Source: Renibacterium salmoninarum ATCC 33209 (GTDB taxonomy: Bacteria > Actinomycetota > Actinomycetes > Actinomycetales > Micrococcaceae). Taken from it: DNA of 64,000 nt. Below, piece by piece: positions 58,346-64,000 of this stretch. The first letter of the stretch is position 1. Every line of letters begins with the position of its first letter. A program made the position numbers and the translations under genes. The DNA is taken from NCBI RefSeq assembly GCF_000018885.1, contig NC_010168.1, positions 1,488,001 to 1,552,000 of the forward strand, read 5' to 3'. The notes beneath the pieces are model-generated. The model was not told the origin of the DNA. It was given only the letters and a program-made list of their open reading frames with translations, and ran no database searches.

Positions 58346-60547
58346 TTAGCCACGTTCAAGGAACGCCTCTCTTTCCGGGTTGAGTGACGCTTCAATGGCG
58401 GCTTCAAGAGCACTGTGTTTACTCAACTCGGGGTCATCAGCAATGATCTTATTGGCGTCACTACGTGCCAGCTCGATCACTGACTCATGCTCCAAGACTC
58501 GCAAAAGTCGCAAAGTTGACCGACCGCCGGATTGGCTGGCACCCAGGATGTCGCCCTCACGACGCAACTTGAGGTCCTCTTGCGAAAGCGCAAAGCCATC
58601 TGTCGTCGCAGCAACTGCGTCAAGCCGACGTCTGCTCGGATGCTCCGGTGCCAGCTCCGTCACTAAGAGCGCCGTCCCGGGCAAGCCGCCACGTCCAACT
58701 CGCCCACGGAGCTGATGCAACTGTGAAATGCCAAAGCGATCCGCGTCCAAAATAATCATCAACGTCGCGTTATGCACATCAACGCCAACTTCGACTACCG
58801 TGGTGGAAACCAAAACCTGAACGCCACCGGCAGCAAAATCGGCCATAACCTGACTCTTTTGTGTTGGATCGAGGCGACCGTGCAAAGCTTCGATCCGGCA
58901 TCCGGCGAGGGAGGGCTCTGATCGAAGCTCCTCGACAACTTCGAGAACCGAAGCCATTGCTTTAGCGTCGTCCTCCGACGGGAGCCGATCAGGCTCATCG
59001 CCGCTCGGCGGTTCTGCCCCCTCGGCTTCACCAATTCGAGGGCAGACCACGTACACCTGGTGGCCCGCATCAATTTCCTCCCGGCTGCGTTGCCATAGAC
59101 GGCTGAACCAGGCCGGATTCTCCGCAAGTCCAACCACGAATGTGGAGATTGGCGCTCGGCCTGCAGGCAATTCGCGCAGTACGGAGGTTTCCAAATCACC
59201 GAATACCGTCATTGCGACAGTTCGAGGAATCGGCGTCGCCGTCATCACCAAAAGGTGCGGTGGATGGATCGCTTTGAGTCGTAACGCATCCCGCTGTTCA
59301 ACGCCAAAGCGATGCTGTTCATCAACCACAATCAAACCCAAATCAAAAAACTGCACTTGATCTGAAAGTAATGCGTGCGTGCCAATAACTATCCCGGCCT
59401 GACCAGAGGCCGCGTCCAAGAGCGCCTTTTTCTTCACCGCCGCTGGCATGGTTCCGGTCAGCAGCGCCGCTTGAGTTCCACCATCGAATCCGCCCAGCAT
59501 GCCGCCTTCTGCGAGCGGGCCGAGCGTGGCCCTAATCGACTGAAAATGCTGAGCCGCCAGAACTTCGGTGGGTGCCAGCAGCGCCGCTTGGCCGCCAGAA
59601 TCGATGACTTGGAGCATTGCGCGCAAAGCCACCAAGGTCTTACCCGAACCGACTTCACCTTGCAATAACCGATGCATTGGGCTGTTTCCAGCCAACTCCG
59701 CCGAAAGTTCTTCGCCAATCTCGCGTTGACCATTTGTCAAAGTAAAAGGTAGGGAGGCGTCGAAGGAGGCTAACAATCCAGTGCTCGAGCCCGGACGAGA
59801 TTGTGTCTGCTGCGCAGCAGACTGTGCTCGTCTGCGCGCTAAGGCAGTCTGTAAGACCAGCGCTTCTTGATATCTGAACCGGTCCCTAGCAAGTTTCCAT
59901 TGAGTTGGCTCAGTTGGCCGGTGAATCATCCGATAAGCCTCAGGCAACGGCAGGAATTCTTCACGCTGTGCGGTCTCTTCGGGAACAGGGTCGTCAAAAG
60001 ATGACAAATCGATCGCGTCCAAAAGCGCCGATATTGCATTAGCAATCTTCCAACTCGGCAATTTTGCTGTGGCCGGATATATCGGGATGGGCTGCCGGGC
60101 AAGCTCTTCGTCCGCACCATCTGCGTCGATCAAGACATAATCCGGATTCGTCAGCGTCAGGGCTCGGTTGAAGAAGCCCACCTTGCCGGAAAACATTGCT
60201 CTTGCACCGGGAAGCAGCTCGCGCTCAGCGCGCCAACCGTTGAAGAAACTGATTTTGAGCGATCCCGCACCAGTCGAAGTGTCGCCAGTGACTACGACGT
60301 CGGTAATGGTGCCCTTTCGTTGCCGCATTCGACGAGAGTTAGTGCTGACTACTCGAGCGATCAGCGTCACTTCTTCGTCAAAGGGCAGACTACTGATTTG
60401 AGTCAGCTCCCCCCGGTTCAGGTAGCGCCGTGGAAAGTAGTTGAGTAGATCTCCCACGGTCTGGAGCGAGAGGTTCTTCTCAATCGCGCCCGCGGAAGCC
60501 TTTCCTAGCAACCGATCCAGGGGCAGCTGGTCCTCAGCCGTCCGCAT
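58346..60547 (-). CDS. recG: ATP-dependent DNA helicase RecG
   Basis: A 733-residue replication-fork remodelling helicase, start taken at the ATG at 60547 (MRTAEDQLPLDRLLG). The N-terminal wedge/OB domain (about 45-150) is followed by helicase motif I QGEVGSGKTLVAL, DEQHRFGVEQR (DEAH-type box) and the C-terminal LRGRVGRGG motif VI. The gene overlaps the DAK2 stop by 14 bp, so translation is coupled. Confidence 0.95.
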   Translation of the reverse strand: MRTAEDQLPLDRLLGKASAGAIEKNLSLQTVGDLLNYFPRRYLNRGELTQISSLPFDEEVTLIARVVSTNSRRMRQRKGTITDVVVTGDTSTGAGSLKISFFNGWRAERELLPGARAMFSGKVGFFNRALTLTNPDYVLIDADGADEELARQPIPIYPATAKLPSWKIANAISALLDAIDLSSFDDPVPEETAQREEFLPLPEAYRMIHRPTEPTQWKLARDRFRYQEALVLQTALARRRAQSAAQQTQSRPGSSTGLLASFDASLPFTLTNGQREIGEELSAELAGNSPMHRLLQGEVGSGKTLVALRAMLQVIDSGGQAALLAPTEVLAAQHFQSIRATLGPLAEGGMLGGFDGGTQAALLTGTMPAAVKKKALLDAASGQAGIVIGTHALLSDQVQFFDLGLIVVDEQHRFGVEQRDALRLKAIHPPHLLVMTATPIPRTVAMTVFGDLETSVLRELPAGRAPISTFVVGLAENPAWFSRLWQRSREEIDAGHQVYVVCPRIGEAEGAEPPSGDEPDRLPSEDDAKAMASVLEVVEELRSEPSLAGCRIEALHGRLDPTQKSQVMADFAAGGVQVLVSTTVVEVGVDVHNATLMIILDADRFGISQLHQLRGRVGRGGLPGTALLVTELAPEHPSRRRLDAVAATTDGFALSQEDLKLRREGDILGASQSGGRSTLRLLRVLEHESVIELARSDANKIIADDPELSKHSALEAAIEASLNPEREAFLERG

Positions 60548-61535
60548 GATCGTGGGTTGCTGCACGCAAGTCAGAGACACTGATGTTTTCAGGAACCCCA
60601 ACTAACTGAATGGCTTCCAGCGCCTTTTCAGATTCAGTGGTGTGAACATGCACGCGCCAACGGTAAGAATCAGGTTCGCCTTCTTGGACCATGGGGCTCA
60701 TGACGACTGAGTCGCCCAACTCGTCCAACCGCATTCGGAGTGTGGCGGCATCCAGAGGAGAAAGCGTAATAGTACACATCACCTCAACGCCTTCTACCAC
60801 GGCGATGCTCTGATGAATATGGTTATCATGCACGTCGTAGCCGGCTAGACCGTCAAGCAGATTTTCTTGTAGGTCTTGATGCAGAATCTCTGCCCGCAGA
60901 CAATCGAGCACTAGGAGTAAGCCCACACCGCCTGCATCAACCACTTGAGCAGCTTGTAGCTCGCTCAGCTGTTCTTCAGTACGGATGACGGCGGCCAACG
61001 CGGCCTCCACCGCTGCGTCCAGAGCGAGCGAAAGCGCATGGTTGCTGTCATCGCCGTTCAACGAAGAGTCTGCCATCGCGGCGGCTTCAGCAGCTGACTC
61101 AAGGACGGAGAGCATGGTGCCCTGTAACGGATCGCTCAAAGCCGACCAGGACCGGATTTGGGCCCGTCGTAATGCCGAGGCAAGTAGCGGCGCGCTCAGT
61201 CGCGTGGCTCCGCGCATTGGCTCGGACATTGCCGCAAGCAGCACTGCCAGCAAAGTTCCAGAATTTCCGAGAGCATTCTCCATCGCTGCCTCAGCGGCCA
61301 AGTTGAGAACCTCGCCAAGGTCTGAACCCTCAGAACTTTGAATGGCCTGGTTTGCAGACCGCAGCGTCAAGTAGAGATTGGTTCCAGTATCCCCATCCGC
61401 TACCGGAAAAATATTGATCGCGTTCAGCCGGTCACTATGGTTGCCCAAAGTTTCCTCGCACCTACTCAGCCAGCGCCGTAATGCTGAAGCGTTGGCAGCA
61501 ATCTTAGTCTGCAAAATGATCCCATCCCGCGGCAC
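60534..61535 (-). CDS. DAK2-domain protein (DhaL/FakA-like)
   Basis: A 333-residue protein with the DhaL nucleotide-binding domain: INIFPVADGDTGTNLYLTL (Asp metal ligands), ENALGNSGTLLAVLLAAM and VVDAGGVGLLLVLD. Full FakA fatty-acid kinases are about 550 residues; this actinobacterial form is shorter, like Rv2974c, and always precedes recG. Fatty-acid kinase activity would need a DegV partner, not seen here. The start overlaps thiL by 32 bp and could lie further in. Confidence 0.85.
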   Translation of the reverse strand: MPRDGIILQTKIAANASALRRWLSRCEETLGNHSDRLNAINIFPVADGDTGTNLYLTLRSANQAIQSSEGSDLGEVLNLAAEAAMENALGNSGTLLAVLLAAMSEPMRGATRLSAPLLASALRRAQIRSWSALSDPLQGTMLSVLESAAEAAAMADSSLNGDDSNHALSLALDAAVEAALAAVIRTEEQLSELQAAQVVDAGGVGLLLVLDCLRAEILHQDLQENLLDGLAGYDVHDNHIHQSIAVVEGVEVMCTITLSPLDAATLRMRLDELGDSVVMSPMVQEGEPDSYRWRVHVHTTESEKALEAIQLVGVPENISVSDLRAATHDHADG

Positions 61536-62508
61536 CGATAGGCTGGCCAGCCACTGTTACGCAGCTTTCCGAGCCCGGCCCGTCTTCCTTCGACAGTACC
61601 GAGCCTATCGCAGTGAACCCCTCAGGAAGCTGTGCGTCTGGGCCAAATGTGGATAACAATCCGTGGTCTTCGCCGCCGCTCAGCACCCAATTCAGCGCAG
61701 AAACGCCCAGTGCCTCGGCAGCGGGCAACAGCGCTGCGCAAAATTCGTTTAGTGCTTGCGGGTTAAGATCAAGCACCACGTCGCTGGCAGTTGCCAACCG
61801 AGCTGCATCTCGGAGCAATCCATCTGAAATATCTAACATCGCGGAGGCGCCAGCCAATGCAGCAACGGGGCCAGCGGCCAGTGGCGGCCGCGGGCAACGG
61901 AAGGCGTCGATAAGACCAAGTTGGGCGGCGTCCAAGTCCGAAAATGGTATTTGGCTTTCCAATAATGCCCAGCCAGCCCCGGCACGGCCAAGCACGCCAG
62001 CTACCGCCAGCACATCACCACGTTGCGCACCAGAACGCAGTATCGGCTGCCGATTCTGTAAGTCGCCAAGCACGGTAACCGTCACCGAGATCTCCCGCCC
62101 CGCAGACAAATCACCGCCAACAATCCCGCATTGGCTCGCGCCAAGCGACTCTATCGCTGCGCTCAACCCGTTGGCGAGTCCCTCCGCCCATGAAACCGGC
62201 GTCGACGGCGGCAATGTCAAACTCACCACCATGGCGGTGCCTACCGCGCCCATTGCGTTGATATCACTGAGGTTTTGCGCCGCAGCCTTCCAACCGACGT
62301 CGTACCCTGTGGAGGAATAGCCGTTGTTCCATGCCAAGCGGAAGTCTTGGTCTTGAACCTGGGTGTCCACCGAAATCACCGTGCGGCCATCCGGCGAACT
62401 GACTAATGCCGCGTCATCTCCAGGGCCCAAAAGTACCGAGGTAGAGCTTCGGAGCAACGGAAAAATGCGCGCCAAGAGTTGGCCTTCACTCAACTGGCTC
62501 ACATTCAA
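61504..62508 (-). CDS. thiL: Thiamine-monophosphate kinase
   Basis: About 334 residues from a TTG at 62508 preceded by GAGAGG; a longer frame upstream lacks support. It phosphorylates thiamine monophosphate to the active diphosphate. LLGPGDDAALV, VVSLTLPPSTP, CGIVGGDLSAG and LDISDGLLRDAARL mark the ThiL/PurM fold with its Asp metal sites. It is divergent from the DUF3515 gene and heads thiL-DAK2-recG-rsmD. Confidence 0.93.
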   Translation of the reverse strand: MNVSQLSEGQLLARIFPLLRSSTSVLLGPGDDAALVSSPDGRTVISVDTQVQDQDFRLAWNNGYSSTGYDVGWKAAAQNLSDINAMGAVGTAMVVSLTLPPSTPVSWAEGLANGLSAAIESLGASQCGIVGGDLSAGREISVTVTVLGDLQNRQPILRSGAQRGDVLAVAGVLGRAGAGWALLESQIPFSDLDAAQLGLIDAFRCPRPPLAAGPVAALAGASAMLDISDGLLRDAARLATASDVVLDLNPQALNEFCAALLPAAEALGVSALNWVLSGGEDHGLLSTFGPDAQLPEGFTAIGSVLSKEDGPGSESCVTVAGQPIGAAGWDHFAD

Positions 62509-62595
62509 TTCATCCACCTCTCTACGGTAGCGGCAGCTACCGACAATCTGGTCGAGGCGACCCGGCGCGCACCGGAATACCACTACGCTTGAGGT

Positions 62596-63102
62596 ATGCA
62601 CCACGGTACATCTTCTAAGTTTTTACTCGTCTTTGCCGCTTTGGGCGCGGCTTTGACCTCGTGTACGCCAGCCGTTGATCTGGCACCAGCTCAGGATTCC
62701 GCAAACCCTGCTTGCGCTGCGATGATGATTGCCTTGCCAGACAAACTGGCAGACCAGCAATTGCGCGCAACCAGCTCGCAAGGAACCGCAGCCTGGGGCA
62801 ATCCGTCCAAAGTGGTTTTGCGGTGCGGCGTAAATGCACCGCCGCCAACAAAAGATCCTTGCGTCGGCGTCAACGGCGTTGATTGGGTCAGTATACAAGA
62901 CCCCGCAAAGCCGGATAATTGGACTTTCACAACTTACGGTCGTGAGCCTGCCACCGCCATCTTGTTCAATCAGAATGACGTCGCTTCCAGCACCGTATTG
63001 GCGCAGTTGGCAGCTGCCGCCGCTAAGATCCCGCAGACTCACAAATGTTTGGGTCCCGAAGACGCTCAGTTATTTCCAGCACAGCCCAGCAGCACTCCAT
63101 AA
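62596..63102 (+). CDS. DUF3515-family lipoprotein
   Basis: A 168-residue exported protein: signal FLLVFAALGAALTSC with a lipobox Cys, then conserved CAAMMIALPD, WGNPSKVVLRCGV and DWVSI, typical of DUF3515. Function unknown; in actinobacteria it is regularly next to thiL and D-alanine-D-alanine ligase. It is convergent with gpsA, with only 15 bp between stops, so no ddl gene is here. Confidence 0.88.
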   Translation: MHHGTSSKFLLVFAALGAALTSCTPAVDLAPAQDSANPACAAMMIALPDKLADQQLRATSSQGTAAWGNPSKVVLRCGVNAPPPTKDPCVGVNGVDWVSIQDPAKPDNWTFTTYGREPATAILFNQNDVASSTVLAQLAAAAAKIPQTHKCLGPEDAQLFPAQPSSTP

Positions 63103-63117
63103 CGCTAATTAGCTCAG

Positions 63118-64000
63118 TTAACCCTCGGATTTCAGATCTCTAGCCAAAAGCCGCGGGCCGAGTTCGTCAACAGTAAGTTTTCCAGCGAGCACGGCAACGA
63201 CGGCAGAGGTAATGGGCATGTCCACGCCCAGCTTTCCGGCTAAATCGTAAACTGCGCGACCAGACTTAATGCCCTCCGCGGTTTGTGTCATTGTGGCATT
63301 GACTTGATCCAAGCTGAGTCCTTGACCAAGCAACCGCCCGGCAGTGTGATTGCGGCTTAAGGGCGAGGAGCAAGTGGCTACTAGGTCCCCCAGCCCTGCA
63401 AGACCAGCCATCGTTTCCGCCTCGCCACCAAGTGCCAAAGCCAATCTGGTTGTCTCGGCCAATCCCCTGGTGATCACGGAGGCTTTAGTGTTGTCGCCCA
63501 TTTCTTTGCCTTCGCAAATTCCGACGGCGAGCGCTATGACATTTTTTACGATGCCGCCGATTTCGACGCCGACGACGTCTGAATTCGTATAGGGCCGAAA
63601 ATATGATGCCGTGCAAAGCGAGGCAACCCAGGCGGCTACGTCAACGTCCGTGCAAGCGATAACCGAGGCGGTGGGTTCCTGTCGAGCAATTTCCATCGCC
63701 AAATTCGGGCCGGAAACCACCGCGATCCGCTCTGTAGGCACGCCAAGCTCGGCGGCGATGACTTGGCTCATTTGAGCATCAGTGCCCAGCTCGAGCCCTT
63801 TCATGAGCGACACCACTACGACGTCGGATGCCAAGGCATCCCGCCAGGCCGGCAGTTGCGCCCGCAACGACTGAGCCGGTACAGCTAGCACGACAAGTGC
63901 CGAGCCGTTAAGGACCTTGGTGACATCAGTACTGGCGACTAGGTTGTGCGGAAAATCGATATTCGGTAGGTAAGTCTCGTTGCGATGCGTGGAGTTAATC
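63118..64000 (-). CDS. gpsA: NAD(P)H-dependent glycerol-3-phosphate dehydrogenase, 5' end off window
   Basis: About 294 C-terminal residues; the frame is open to the right edge (INSTHRNETYLP, VVLAVPAQSLR), so the N-terminal Rossmann loop is missing from view. It reduces dihydroxyacetone phosphate to sn-glycerol-3-phosphate for phospholipids. The NAD and catalytic motifs VSGPNLAMEIA, GGIVKNVIALAVGI (catalytic Lys) and GLAGLGDLVATC are clear. Since glpD is a pseudogene, this is the only visible route touching glycerol-3-phosphate. Confidence 0.95.
   Translation of the reverse strand, partial: INSTHRNETYLPNIDFPHNLVASTDVTKVLNGSALVVLAVPAQSLRAQLPAWRDALASDVVVVSLMKGLELGTDAQMSQVIAAELGVPTERIAVVSGPNLAMEIARQEPTASVIACTDVDVAAWVASLCTASYFRPYTNSDVVGVEIGGIVKNVIALAVGICEGKEMGDNTKASVITRGLAETTRLALALGGEAETMAGLAGLGDLVATCSSPLSRNHTAGRLLGQGLSLDQVNATMTQTAEGIKSGRAVYDLAGKLGVDMPITSAVVAVLAGKLTVDELGPRLLARDLKSEG

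Overview
The window looks like chromosome from an actinobacterium of the Micrococcaceae, most likely Renibacterium salmoninarum or a very close Arthrobacter relative. This is inferred from a mid-50s GC impression, Arthrobacter-like proteins and gene order, two near-identical IS3-family elements of about 1346 bp that resemble IS994 of R. salmoninarum, and an unusually high load of broken genes. I count about ten decayed genes among some sixty, broken by homopolymer frameshifts, short tandem duplications, nonsense codons and IS insertion. That pattern is known for the reductive genome of R. salmoninarum. The species name is an inference; no search was run.

Layout. 1-11.5 kb is core metabolism: the end of L-serine dehydratase, a beta-carbonic anhydrase, and the block nnr-acpS-(broken isochorismatase)-glmS, with divergent coaA, a VanY-like lipoprotein and mscL, then glmM, rpsI and rplM. 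glmS and glmM supply UDP-GlcNAc precursors. 11.8-16.7 kb holds two large FtsX-type ABC permease genes. The first has two homopolymer frameshifts and the second is cut by IS copy 1 (16696-18042). 18.0-19.7 kb is a decayed patch beside a tRNA-Ala(CGC): a divergent SDR/TetR pair, both pseudogenes, the SDR carrying a seven-copy 7-bp repeat.

20-32.6 kb: a broken VOC protein, an NmrA-like protein, a GlpR/Rv0996-like membrane protein, rimJ, galU, 5-formyl-THF cyclo-ligase, an FmdB zinc ribbon, a SAF protein, a 1385-aa helicase-like protein, guaA, DUF3817 and SURF1. 32.7-44.7 kb: a heterodimeric ABC exporter whose first half is frameshifted, a PTS IIA protein, a glpD pseudogene with about five lesions, guaB3 and guaB, an amber-interrupted DUF389 gene and an acyltransferase with an SGNH domain. 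44.9-47.1 kb: groES-groEL behind a promoter with two CIRCE operators. A ZIP-transporter remnant is cut by IS copy 2 (47400-48745).

48.8-64 kb is a conserved actinobacterial block, mostly leftward: gpsA (partial), DUF3515, thiL, DAK2, recG, rsmD, spermidine-synthase-like, aminotransferase, coaD, DUF177, rpmF, rnc, mutM, smc.

Several intergenic spaces carry very long, nearly perfect hairpins (20-35 bp arms) of unrelated sequence, a recurring architecture not explained by ordinary terminators. I did not find a clearly new multi-gene system. The best leads are the long hairpins, the IS copies without target-site duplications, the helicase-like protein with altered ATPase motifs, the GlpR-like receptor lacking its usual neighbour, and repeat-mediated gene switching or decay.
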